64,000 nt of DNA from [Clostridium] asparagiforme DSM 15981 (GTDB lineage Bacteria > Bacillota > Clostridia > Lachnospirales > Lachnospiraceae), in NCBI GenBank assembly GCA_025149125.1, contig CP102272.1:1674001-1738000 (forward strand), in the 5' to 3' direction. This document shows positions 17,948 through 26,600 of the stretch, piece by piece. The position numbers were made by a program, and so were the translations under genes. Positions within the stretch are counted from its first letter, which is position 1. Each line of letters starts with the position of its first letter. The notes beneath the pieces were generated by a model, which was given only the letters and a program-made list of their open reading frames with translations, made no database searches and was not told where the DNA came from.

Positions 17948-19135
17948 TCAGAAATCAACTTCCTCGTCGTAGAAGCAGCATTTCAGCAGCTTCGCCATCT
18001 GGTCCGGGTTGATGGTTCTGGGGTTGGAGCCTGTGCAGGCGTCGCCTACGGCCAGTTCCGCAACCTTGGGCAGCTTATCCATGAATTCCTTCTCGTCGAT
18101 GATTCCGCCTTCGTAGTCCTTTATGCAGGTGGGAATCTCCAGCGCCTTGTTCATTTCCAACAGGCGTCCGATCAGGGCGGTGGTCAGCTCCTCGTCCGTA
18201 GCGCCGGTCAGACCGATGAATCTGGCGATCTTAGCATATCTTGCAGCGGCCTCAGGTTCTTTGGCATTGAACTTGATTACTTTGGGCAGGTACATTGCAT
18301 TTGCACAACCGTGAACAATGTGGCCGCCGGAATATGCTGCGCCGGTCTTGTGGGCCATGGAATGGACGATTCCCAACAGCGCGTTGGAGAATGCCATACC
18401 GGCCAGGCACTGGGCGTCATGCATCTTATCGCGGGCTTCCATATCCCCGTTATAAGATGGGATCAAATACTCGTTAATCATCTCGATGGCATGGAGTGCT
18501 AACGGGTCGGTGTATTCGCAGTGAAGAGTGGAAACGTACGCCTCGATGGCGTGGGTCATGGCGTCCATGCCGGTGTAAGCGGTCAGCTTCTTGGGCATGG
18601 TCTCGGCCAGGGCCGGGTCTACAATGGCGATATCCGGGGTGATGTTGAAGTCAGCCAGCGGATATTTGATGCCTTTGTTGTAGTCGGTGATAACGGAAAA
18701 TGCGGTAACCTCGGTGGCAGTGCCGGAAGTGGAGGGAATCGCACAGAATTTTGCTTTGGTGCGCAGGGTCGGGAAGCTGAACGGTGTGATCAGATCCTCG
18801 AAGGTGGTCTCCGGGTACTCGTAGAACGCCCACATGGCTTTGGCTGCGTCGATGGGGGATCCGCCGCCGATGGCAACGATCCAGTCGGGACCGAACTGCC
18901 GCATGGCCTCGGCGCCCTTCATCACAGTGTCAACGGAAGGATCAGGCTCTACGCCCTCAAACAGCTGGACTTCCATGCCAGCTTCTTTTAAGTAGTCCAC
19001 GACTTTGTCCAGGAAGCCGAAACGCTTCATGGAGCCGCCGCCCACTACGACAATCGCTTTTTTGCCGGTCAGCGTCTTAAGCGCTTCCAGTGCATCTTTT
19101 CCATGGTACAGATCTCTCGGTAATGTGAATCTCAT
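17948..19135 (-). CDS. Iron-containing alcohol dehydrogenase
   Basis: A 395-residue group III (Fe-ADH) enzyme. ATG 19135 follows AGGAGAGG; 43 upstream in-frame residues are rejected as they overlap the promoter. The nucleotide site GGGSPIDAAKAM is at about residue 95-106. Metal ligands are visible in DFNITPDIAIVDP, TGMDAMTHAIEAYVS and HSMAHKTGAAYSGGHIVHG. It resembles the ADH half of AdhE and butanol-dehydrogenase-type proteins, so a role in reducing aldehydes with NAD(P)H is likely. A LysR gene lies directly upstream on the same strand and may control it. Confidence 0.92.
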   Translation of the reverse strand: MRFTLPRDLYHGKDALEALKTLTGKKAIVVVGGGSMKRFGFLDKVVDYLKEAGMEVQLFEGVEPDPSVDTVMKGAEAMRQFGPDWIVAIGGGSPIDAAKAMWAFYEYPETTFEDLITPFSFPTLRTKAKFCAIPSTSGTATEVTAFSVITDYNKGIKYPLADFNITPDIAIVDPALAETMPKKLTAYTGMDAMTHAIEAYVSTLHCEYTDPLALHAIEMINEYLIPSYNGDMEARDKMHDAQCLAGMAFSNALLGIVHSMAHKTGAAYSGGHIVHGCANAMYLPKVIKFNAKEPEAAARYAKIARFIGLTGATDEELTTALIGRLLEMNKALEIPTCIKDYEGGIIDEKEFMDKLPKVAELAVGDACTGSNPRTINPDQMAKLLKCCFYDEEVDF

Positions 19136-19228
19136 TGTCAACCTCTCCTTTTCTGCACAAAATTTATTAGCGGTGACATCGCCGGTTCTTTCCAGGTCCG
19201 TCACTTTCGTTATTTCTTTAACGATTAC

Positions 19229-19237
19229 ATCATACCA
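19229..19237 (-). promoter_or_regulatory. Extended -10 element for the Fe-ADH gene
   Basis: On the minus strand the sequence reads TGGTATGAT, an extended -10, about 93 bases upstream of the start codon. No clear -35 is seen. Confidence 0.45.
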
Positions 19238-19262
19238 CGGCCGGGCGATTGTGGGTAGATAC

Positions 19263-19284
19263 AAAAAAGGAATACCGGTATTCC
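19263..19284 (-). terminator. Terminator of the LysR gene
   Basis: The palindrome GGAATACCGGTATTCC (19269-19284) is followed, on the minus strand, by six T residues. Confidence 0.75.
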
Positions 19285-19334
19285 ATTATCGGTATCCCTC
19301 TTTGGGGCTTCCTATTTATATAGGTAGGAACAGC

Positions 19335-20258
19335 TCACGAGAGCTGGCTGACCAACCGGCGCAGGCAGTTCACCAGCTCCTTTTCCTCCCGGGACATGCG
19401 GTAGCCGCTTCGGTAGACCAGAATGTCCTTGTGCAGGTTCCCGGGGTAGGTGCACGGCTTTTGAATCAGGGCCAGGGAGTTTAACAGCTCGTAGGGGACC
19501 GGCGAGGTCCACATGAAAGCGCCGGGGAGCTGGCGGAGAAGCTCGAACTGACTGCCGCGGTCGTAGATGGAAATGATTTTGCGGGAGCTTCCGCTGACCG
19601 AGGGGGAGTCCTCCGGCTCAAAGCTGAAGGAAGGCGCCTTGGTGTCCCCCTGAACCAGCTCCACGTAATCGCCCAGATCCAGGTAGGTCAGATCGCCGCG
19701 TTCCGCCAGGGGATGGCTGGCGGACATCAGCAGGTTGCAGGAAAATTCCCAGAGGTCCTGGCTCTCCAGATTCTCGTCCTGAAGCATTTTCTGGTAATAG
19801 GGGACGTAGAGGGACTGAAAACGCACGATCCCTAAGTCAAAGGCTTTGCCGGAGACGCCCCGGATGATGTCCCGGGAATTGGTTTCCCGGTAATCCACCT
19901 TCATGGTGGGGTAGTCCGTCATCTGCCGCATGAAGGACGCAAAACCGTAGGAAATGTAGCTGGCCCTGGGGGCCGCCAGGCTGACGGTCAGGGTGCGCCC
20001 GGCATCCTGCTGGCACAGGGCCTCGATCTGCTCCTCCTGGACCAGAATGGCTTTAGCATAGCGGAGAAATTCCTCCCCCCGTTTGGTGGGAACCATGCCG
20101 CGGCTGGTCCGGTCAAAGATGGGACATCCCAGATCCCGCTCCAGCTCCCGGATTATTTTGCTCAAATGAGGCTGATTCATATAGAAATTCTGCGCTGCCT
20201 TGGTGATGGAGCCGGTTTTTTCCACCTCGACGGCATATTTTAAATAAGAAAGATTCAT
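19335..20258 (-). CDS. LysR-family transcriptional regulator
   Basis: A 307-residue protein. The N-terminal winged helix is LSYLKYAVEVEKTGSITKAA with NQPHLSKIIRELERDLG. The effector domain follows from about residue 90. The start is preceded by GGGGAG. It lies upstream of the Fe-ADH gene on the same strand, separated by a terminator and a new promoter, so the two are separate transcripts and this protein is a candidate regulator of the ADH. The opposite side faces the 51-bp repeat array that drives the Lrp gene. Confidence 0.92.
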   Translation of the reverse strand: MNLSYLKYAVEVEKTGSITKAAQNFYMNQPHLSKIIRELERDLGCPIFDRTSRGMVPTKRGEEFLRYAKAILVQEEQIEALCQQDAGRTLTVSLAAPRASYISYGFASFMRQMTDYPTMKVDYRETNSRDIIRGVSGKAFDLGIVRFQSLYVPYYQKMLQDENLESQDLWEFSCNLLMSASHPLAERGDLTYLDLGDYVELVQGDTKAPSFSFEPEDSPSVSGSSRKIISIYDRGSQFELLRQLPGAFMWTSPVPYELLNSLALIQKPCTYPGNLHKDILVYRSGYRMSREEKELVNCLRRLVSQLS

Positions 20259-20279
20259 AGTGTAACTCCCCGAAAAATG

Positions 20280-20288
20280 TGGTATAAT
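20280..20288 (+). promoter_or_regulatory. Extended -10 at the head of the 51-bp repeat array
   Basis: TGGTATAAT is a consensus extended -10 reading toward the Lrp gene. Only this first copy of TATAAT has the TG; later copies follow CAAAA or CAAAG. Confidence 0.6.
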
Positions 20289-20465
20289 AAGGAAACGTAC
20301 CCCTTATCGTCAGCCTGGCGGCAGACGACAAAATATAATAAGGAAACGTATCCCTTATCGTCAGCCTGGCGGCAGACGACAAAATATAATAAGGAAACGT
20401 ATCCCTTATCGTCAGCCTGCGGCAGACGACAAAGTATAATAAGGAAACGTACCCCTTATCGTCAC
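20283..20465 (+). repeat. 51-bp tandem repeat with TATAAT and a hairpin in each unit (about 3.6 copies)
   Basis: Units start at 20283, 20334, 20385 and 20435 (periods 51, 51, 50; the third unit has lost one G). Each begins TATAATAAGGAAACGTA, then has CCCTTA and a hairpin TCGTC-A-GCC-TGGC-GGC-A-GACGA. The fourth copy breaks off after TCGTCA. The array fills the leader between the LysR and Lrp genes. A diverged array with the same 51-bp period lies at 57831-57903 on the other strand. There are no spacers, so this is not CRISPR. Confidence 0.9.
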
Positions 20466-20582
20466 CGTTATTGCCAACCCGTGGCTGTCGGCTGCCGGCA
20501 AGGGAAATCAGAAATCAGAAACGTATATTTGATTATAATACACGAACCGCAAAATGAAAAGGAAAAGAAGTGAGGACTTTTT

Positions 20583-21044
20583 ATGGATCAAATGGATTGC
20601 AGGATTCTGCATATTTTAAAGGACAACGGCCGGGAGACCGCCTCCGATATCAGCAAAAAGGTGCACCTGTCTGTCTCGGCGGTGTTGGACCGGATCAAAA
20701 AGATGGAGGAGTCCGGTCTGATTAAGGGGTATACCGTGGTAGTGGACTCCAAGGCCATGGGCAACGACGTGACCGCTCTGATGGAGATCAGCCTGGAACA
20801 TCCCCGGTATCACGATTCCTTTACCGAGGTGATCATGGAACATCCCAACATTCTGGACTGCTATTATTTGACCGGGGACTATGACTTTGTGTTGAAGATT
20901 TCCTGCGCATCCTCCGACGAACTGGAGCGCATCCACCGGACCATCAAGAGCGTGCCGGGAGTCTCCGCCACCAGGACCCATTTTGTGCTCAAGGAGATCA
21001 AGAATACATACTCCGCCATTCCCGGGGAAGCGGCGGAATCGTAA
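20583..21044 (+). CDS. Lrp/AsnC-family transcriptional regulator
   Basis: A 153-residue protein with an N-terminal helix-turn-helix (DCRILHILKDNGRETASDIS, LSVSAVLDRIKKMEESGLI) and a C-terminal RAM ligand domain (about 65-140, with LDCYYLTGDYDFVLKISC). The family forms octamers that sense amino acids. The next gene, 33 bases downstream, is a D-amino-acid transaminase, so the pair is probably one transcript and the regulator may sense an amino acid metabolised by it. Expression likely starts in the 51-bp repeat array. Confidence 0.93.
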   Translation: MDQMDCRILHILKDNGRETASDISKKVHLSVSAVLDRIKKMEESGLIKGYTVVVDSKAMGNDVTALMEISLEHPRYHDSFTEVIMEHPNILDCYYLTGDYDFVLKISCASSDELERIHRTIKSVPGVSATRTHFVLKEIKNTYSAIPGEAAES

Positions 21045-21077
21045 CTGTTCAGACAAAATACATAACTGAGGAGAGAC

Positions 21078-21917
21078 ATGATGAAAACGCTGGGTTATTA
21101 CAACGGAACGTACGACGAGCTGGACCGGATGATGGTCCCCATGAACGACCGGGTCTGCTATTTTGGGGACGGGGTTTACGACGCGGGACCCTGCCGGAAC
21201 TACCACATCTTTGCCATCGACGAGCACATTGACCGCTTTTTCAACAATGCGGCTCTGCTGGAGATCCGCATGCCCTGCACCAAGGCGGAGTTAAAGGCGC
21301 TGCTCCAGGAGCTGGTGCAGAAATTGGATACAGGCGACCTGTTTGTATACTATCAGGTGACCAGGGGCACGGGGATGCGGGACCACCCGTTTACGGAAGG
21401 AACGGGAAACCTGTGGGTGACCTTGAAGCCCGCCGCGCCGCCGCAGCTGGCGGAGAAGATCCGGCTGATCACTGTGGAGGACACCCGGTTCTACCACTGC
21501 AACATCAAGACCCTGAACCTGATCCCCAGCGTTATGGCTTCCCAGAGAGCCAAGGAAAAGGGCTGTCAGGAAGCGGTTTTCCACCGCGGCGACCGGGTGA
21601 CGGAGTGCGCGCACAGCAACTGCCACATTTTAAAGGACGGGCGTCTGATCACCGCTCCCCTGGACAATCTGATTCTGCCGGGAATCGCCAGGGCGCATCT
21701 GATCAATATCTGTGAAAAACTGGGCGTTCCCGTGGACGAGAGACCCTTTACCGTTGCGGAGCTGATGGCGGCCGACGAGGTGTTGGTTAGCTCGTCCAGC
21801 AAATTCTGCCTTTCCGCCTGCGAGGTGGACGGCAAGCCGGTGGGCGGCAGGGCCGCAGCTCTTTTGGAAACGATCCAGAAAGCGGTGGAGGAAGAGTTTT
21901 TGACGCAGACGGAGTAG
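21078..21917 (+). CDS. Class IV aminotransferase, D-amino-acid transaminase-like
   Basis: A 279-residue fold-type IV PLP enzyme; ATG 21078 (or 21081) follows GAGGAGAG. It starts with YYNGTYDELDRMMVPMNDR and has FGDGVYDAGP, the lysine segment CNIKTLNLIPSVMASQRAKE, and a phosphate-binding part (VTECAHSN) close to the D-alanine transaminase form. The substrate motif suggests D-amino acids over branched-chain ones, but I cannot exclude the latter or aminodeoxychorismate lyase. D-alanine and D-glutamate for the cell wall would be the natural products. It is likely co-transcribed with the Lrp gene. Confidence 0.85.
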   Translation: MMKTLGYYNGTYDELDRMMVPMNDRVCYFGDGVYDAGPCRNYHIFAIDEHIDRFFNNAALLEIRMPCTKAELKALLQELVQKLDTGDLFVYYQVTRGTGMRDHPFTEGTGNLWVTLKPAAPPQLAEKIRLITVEDTRFYHCNIKTLNLIPSVMASQRAKEKGCQEAVFHRGDRVTECAHSNCHILKDGRLITAPLDNLILPGIARAHLINICEKLGVPVDERPFTVAELMAADEVLVSSSSKFCLSACEVDGKPVGGRAAALLETIQKAVEEEFLTQTE

Positions 21918-21936
21918 CGGTCAAAGCGTAAGACAC

Positions 21937-21966
21937 AGCCGGGCCCGGTGCCCGGCTTGACTTTTG
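21937..21966 (+). terminator. Terminator overlapping the next promoter
   Basis: AGCCGGGC (21937-21944) pairs with GCCCGGCT (21950-21957), followed by TGACTTTT. The last bases are also the -35 hexamer of the apbE promoter. Confidence 0.65.
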
Positions 21967-21985
21967 TGATAGCCAATGCTAGAAT
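21957..21985 (+). promoter_or_regulatory. Promoter of apbE, placed so close that the mRNA may be leaderless
   Basis: TTGACT (21957-21962), a 17-base spacer, and TAGAAT (21980-21985). Transcription would begin near 21992, next to the ATG pair at 21993 and 21996, where no ribosome site is seen. Confidence 0.65.
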
Positions 21986-21992
21986 GGTTCCC

Positions 21993-23027
21993 ATGATGAA
22001 AAAAATGAAATTTGGCCGCAGAATGGCGGCGTGGATCAGCGGAATATTGATTGGAACGGCTTGTCTGACGGGATGCGCCCACGGGGGCGGGACACCGCTC
22101 AGCCAGTCGTCTTTTTTGTTGGATACCTTTGTGACGGTGACGATTTACGGGAGCCGCCATATTTTCCCCCAGAAAAATCAGGACATACTGCAGGGCAGCA
22201 TGGATCTGTGCAAGAGCTATGAGGACCTGCTGAGCACCACCCGGGATACCAGCGAGATCTATCAGATCAACCACCGGGAACCGGGAACCAGGTCCATGAC
22301 CGTGTCGGAGGATACGGCCAGGGTGATCGAGCGCGGGCTGGAATACGGCCGCATGTCCGGCGGAGCCTTCGACATCACCGTGGAGCCGCTGAGCTCCCTG
22401 TGGGATTTCAAGTCCAATGATCCGCAGATTCCGGATCGGGCGGAGATTGAGAAGGACCTGCATAAGGTGGATTATCGGGCGATCCGGGTGGAGAATTGCC
22501 AGGTGCTGTTTGAACGGGACGACACGCGTATCGATCTGGGGGCCATTGCCAAGGGATTTATCGCGGACCGGCTTAAGGAGTATCTGGAAGAAAATGGGGT
22601 TACCAGCGCGGTGATTAATCTGGGAGGAAATGTTCTCTGCCTGGGCGAGCGGCCGGACGGGGAGCCGTTTAAGATCGGCTTGCAGAAGCCCTTTGCCGAC
22701 CACCAGGAAGCGGTGGCAGCCTTAAATATACGGGACATGTCGGTGGTGTCCTCCGGCGTGTATGAGCGGCATTTTGTCAAGGATGGGGTGAATTACCATC
22801 ACATACTCAATCCGCGGACCGGATTCCCCTATGAAAACGGTCTGGTCCAGGTTTCGATCATTTCCAAAGAGTCGGTGGATGGGGACGGTCTCAGCACCAC
22901 CTGTTTTGCCCTGGGGCTGGATCGGGGGATCGAACTGTTGGATTCCTTGGACGATGTCTACGGTATTTTCATGACCGAGGACGGGGAACTGCATTATTCC
23001 CGGGGAGCCAGGGATTTCCTGGAATGA
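21993..23027 (+). CDS. apbE: FAD:protein FMN transferase, lipoprotein
   Basis: A 344-residue lipoprotein: basic N-terminus, hydrophobic stretch and lipobox LTGC with Cys at residue 28. Typical ApbE segments are DTFVTVTIYG, GGAFDITVEPLSSLW, IDLGAIAKGFIADRL, VINLGGNVLCLG and HHILNPRTGFP. The enzyme moves FMN from FAD onto a Thr of exported or membrane proteins such as Rnf or Nqr subunits, on the outer face of the membrane, using Mg2+. No target protein is encoded nearby. The start is chosen for the signal peptide. A promoter ends 8 bases before it. Confidence 0.92.
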   Translation: MMKKMKFGRRMAAWISGILIGTACLTGCAHGGGTPLSQSSFLLDTFVTVTIYGSRHIFPQKNQDILQGSMDLCKSYEDLLSTTRDTSEIYQINHREPGTRSMTVSEDTARVIERGLEYGRMSGGAFDITVEPLSSLWDFKSNDPQIPDRAEIEKDLHKVDYRAIRVENCQVLFERDDTRIDLGAIAKGFIADRLKEYLEENGVTSAVINLGGNVLCLGERPDGEPFKIGLQKPFADHQEAVAALNIRDMSVVSSGVYERHFVKDGVNYHHILNPRTGFPYENGLVQVSIISKESVDGDGLSTTCFALGLDRGIELLDSLDDVYGIFMTEDGELHYSRGARDFLE

Positions 23028-23057
23028 GGCCTTACGGCGTCCTTTCCGGGCGTGAAG

Positions 23058-23081
23058 AAAGCGCCTTTTACGGCGTTTTTT
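23058..23081 (+). terminator. Terminator after apbE
   Basis: A short stem (AAAGCGCC with GGCGTTTT, one G-T pair) followed by a run of T residues. Confidence 0.75.
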
Positions 23082-23082
23082 C

Positions 23083-23111
23083 TTTACTTTTCGGGGAGGG
23101 TATACTACAAT
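23083..23111 (+). promoter_or_regulatory. Promoter of the gtrA-yfhO operon
   Basis: TTTACT (23083-23088), a 17-base spacer and TACAAT (23106-23111). The short inverted repeat CTAC-AATA-GTAG overlaps the -10. Confidence 0.5.
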
Positions 23112-23175
23112 AGTAGCGATATGTGCCGGAATGTGTTTGAAATTTCTGGAAAAACATGAAGGATCAGGTGTTAAA

Positions 23176-23616
23176 ATGTTACAGAAACTGAAGGAAAAGT
23201 GTTTCAATTACGAGACGATCAGTTATATCATCTGCGGCGTGCTGACCACGGCGGTCGATTTTATTTCTTATACCATATTCCGCAAGGGCGATGTTATCAG
23301 CGTGGAGCTGGCCCAGGGGCTTTCCTGGGTGGCGGCGGTGCTGTTCGCCTACGTGGTGAACAAGCTGATCGTATTCCGCAATTTTAATCTGCGGCCCAGG
23401 TATCTGGCAAAGGAGATCAGCGCGTTTGTGGCGGCCAGAGCATTTTCAGGCGTTCTGACCTGGGTTATGATGGTCGGGATGGTCCGGCTGGGCGGAGACA
23501 GGGGCTTCCTGTATGAGATGTTCTGCAAGGCAGTGGTTTCCGCGGTGAATCTGGTTTTGAACTATATATTCAGCAAACTTTGGATTTTCAAGAAAACGAC
23601 CGGTGAAGAAAGGTAA
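23176..23616 (+). CDS. GtrA-family membrane protein
   Basis: A 146-residue protein with four hydrophobic segments, starting at ATG 23176 behind CAGGTG; an earlier start at 23131 is less likely. GtrA-type features are YIICGVLTTAVDFISY, FAYVVNKLIVFRNF and LNYIFSKLWIFKK. Family members are thought to help move undecaprenyl-phosphate-linked sugars across the membrane. It ends 7 bases before a YfhO-type gene. In Bacillus and Listeria, GtrA-like, CsbB-like and YfhO-like proteins act together to decorate lipoteichoic acid. The CsbB-type transferase is not in this operon. Confidence 0.88.
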   Translation: MLQKLKEKCFNYETISYIICGVLTTAVDFISYTIFRKGDVISVELAQGLSWVAAVLFAYVVNKLIVFRNFNLRPRYLAKEISAFVAARAFSGVLTWVMMVGMVRLGGDRGFLYEMFCKAVVSAVNLVLNYIFSKLWIFKKTTGEER

Positions 23617-23623
23617 GACTGCC

Positions 23624-26600
23624 ATGGAACGGGATGAAGTGGAGCGGGTAGAGCGGGAGCTGGATGAAATTTTGAGCATTGTCCAGCCGGATCAGACTGC
23701 CCGGGGCAGCGATATAGGATTGACTGGAGAACATATGCAGAAGAAAAAGGCAAAGCCGGACGGCCGTCCGGCGGAGTGGCTGGATGAAGATTATACGGAA
23801 GGGTTGGAACCCGGCTCCGGCGAGCGGGCGGCGGGGCCTCTCTTCGGATCCGATGTGGAGGACGAGGGGATTGCCGCGGATTTAGAAGCTCTCAGGCGCA
23901 TTTCACGGAAAAACCGTCCGCCCCGCAGGGCGCGCAGGAGCGTTGAGGCGGGAACGGGAGACGCCGGGGAAACCGCGTGGGAAGAACGCGGGGAAGTGGA
24001 GTTTGACGGCGTGAAGGTCAGCTTTGGACAGGCGGAATACGGCGGATCGGAACCGGATTCTGAGGGTATGTATGCCGGGAAAGTCCCAAATTACGACCGT
24101 GAATCCCGGGATTACGGCTACGAATCTCGGGATTACCATGACAGGAGTGAGGCATATACGGATGGAACCCCGGCTTACGCTGACGGCTCGCCAGCTTACG
24201 CCGATGACTCGCCGGTTTATGCCGATGACTCGCCGGTTTACACGGATGACTCGCCGGTTTACACGGATGACTCGTCGGTTTATGCCGATGACTCGCCGGT
24301 TTACACGGATGACTCCCCGGCTTATGCCGATGACTCCCGGGTTTACGCCGATGACTCCCGGGTTTACGCCGATGACTCCCCGGTTTACCCCGGCGAAGCC
24401 CCGGTCTGGGACGAACGGGACGACGAACAGGACGGCAGACAAAACGGCGTGCAGAATTGTGACCGCCAGTATAACCGGCAGAATTCCGGCATGGCGGGGC
24501 GCAGGTCCGGTTATGAGGGGATAAAAAGCTCCCTTCATATCTTAAAGCCATCCGACGGCCTGCTGGCGGCATTTTTTGTGCCGGTGATTGTGATGATTAT
24601 CGTATTCGCCCAGAGGGGAATTTTCCCCTTCGGCGAGGAGAGTTTTCTCCGGACGGACATGTACCACCAGTACGCTCCGTTTTTTTCCGAATTCCAGTAC
24701 AAACTGACCCACGGCGGCAGCCTGCTGTACAGCTGGGACATCGGCATGGGGGTGAATTTCTCCGCGCTGTACGCCTACTATCTGGCCAGCCCCTTTAACT
24801 GGCTGCTGGTGCTGTGTCCCAAGGCGAATATCATCGAATTTATGAGCTACGGGATTGTGCTCAAAATCGGCCTGGCGGGTCTGAGCTTTGCCTGGTATCT
24901 GCGCAGGCATTGCAGGACAAATGATTTCGGCGTGGGCTTTTTTGGGATTTTCTATGCGCTGTCGGGATATATGGCGGCGTACAGCTGGAATATCATGTGG
25001 CTGGACTGCATTATCCTGTTCCCGCTGATCATGCTGGGGCTGGAGCGCCTGGTGCGCAAGGGAAAGCCGTTTTTGTACTGCCTCACCCTGGGGGCGTCGA
25101 TCCTTTCCAATTATTATATCTCCATCATGATCTGCATTTTCATGGTACTGTATTTCATCGCGCTTTTGATCCTGTATCCGCCGAAAAAGGCCGGTGGGTT
25201 TTTCACCGCCTGTGCCCAGTTCGCAGCGTTTTCCCTGGCTGCAGGCGGGCTTGCGGCGGTGGTGCTGCTCCCGGAAATCTATGCGCTGCAGACCACTGCG
25301 TCGGGAAATTTTGATTTTCCCAAGACCCTCAGCTCCTATTTCCCGATTTTTGATATGCTGGCGCGGCATATCGGGAATGTGTCCGTGGAGATTGGACTGG
25401 ATCACTGGCCCAATATTTATTGCGGCGTGGCCGTGTTCATTTTCTTCCTCCTGTATCTGGCGAGTCGGAAGATTTCGCTGCGGGAGAAGGCGGTGTACTG
25501 TACGCTGCTGATCCTGTTTTTTGCCAGTTTTTCCACCAACATGCTGAACTTTATCTGGCACGGCTTCCATTATCCCAACAGCCTGCCCTGCCGTCAGTCC
25601 TTCATCTACATTGCCCTTATGCTGCTGATCTGCTACCGGGCGTACATGTACCTGGACGTGACGCCCTGGAAGCATGTGGCCGTTGCGTTCTGGGGTTCGG
25701 CTTCCTTTGTGATTCTGGCGGAGAAGCTGGTGCAAAACAAACAGTTCCATTTTTCCGTGTTCTATGTGGCGCTTCTGTTCCTGGCGCTGTACGCGGGATT
25801 GATTTATCTGTATAAACGGCGCAGAAAGGGAGCGGACCTCGCCGTGCTGCTGGCGTTGGCCGTGGTTTCCATCGAGGCGGCGGTGAACACCACCGTGACC
25901 AGCGTCCCGACCACTAGCCGGACGGCTTACACCCGGGACAACAAGGACGTGATCACCCTGATGAGCGAGGTGAACCCGCAGACCTTCTACCGTGTGGAGA
26001 AGGTGGACCGGAAGACGAAGAACGACGGGGCGTGGATGAATTTCCCGTCCGTCTCTCTGTTCTCCTCCACGGCGAACGCCTCCCTCTCAGACTTTTTCCG
26101 CAAGCTGGGCTGTGAGAGTTCCACCAACGCCTACAGCATCACCGGCAGCACGCCGCTGGTGGACAGTCTGTTCTCGGTAAAGTACGGGATCTATGACCAG
26201 GAGCAGGTGACGGGCGAGCTTTTGAGCTTTGCCGGGCGCAGGGGCGATACCTGGCTGTACGAGAATCTGTATACGCTTCCGGTGGCCTTTATGCTTCCGA
26301 ACGATGTGGAGGGCAACTGGATTCTGGATACCGCCAATCCGGCCTATGTGCAGAACGACCTGTGCAATGTGCTGGACACACCGTCCGTGCTGGTGCCGGT
26401 GGAAACCATACCCAACGGCAGCAGACTGACGTTTACGCCGGATGTGACCGGAGATTACTATGTCTATGTGACAAACCGCAAGATCAAAGAGGTATCGGCG
26501 GTGGTGGAATCCCAGTCCCTGAATTTCGACAATGTGGACCGCGGTTACCTGCTGGAGCTTGGCACCTGTACGGCCGGGAACGAGGTGAGCCTGGAATCCC

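Noticed and set aside
20283..20465. Possible CRISPR array
   Set aside because: Units are contiguous with no variable spacers and no cas genes are nearby.
20277..20573. Open frame of 98 codons through the 51-bp repeats (51 is a multiple of three)
   Set aside because: No ribosome site, the frame changes repeat phase after the one-base deletion, and the same DNA is better explained as promoter and hairpin repeats.
24542..25750. 402-codon open frame antisense to the YfhO-type gene
   Set aside because: Composition is typical of a shadow frame in G+C-rich coding DNA; the protein is rich in Gln, His and Arg with no known motif, and the plus-strand gene is certain.
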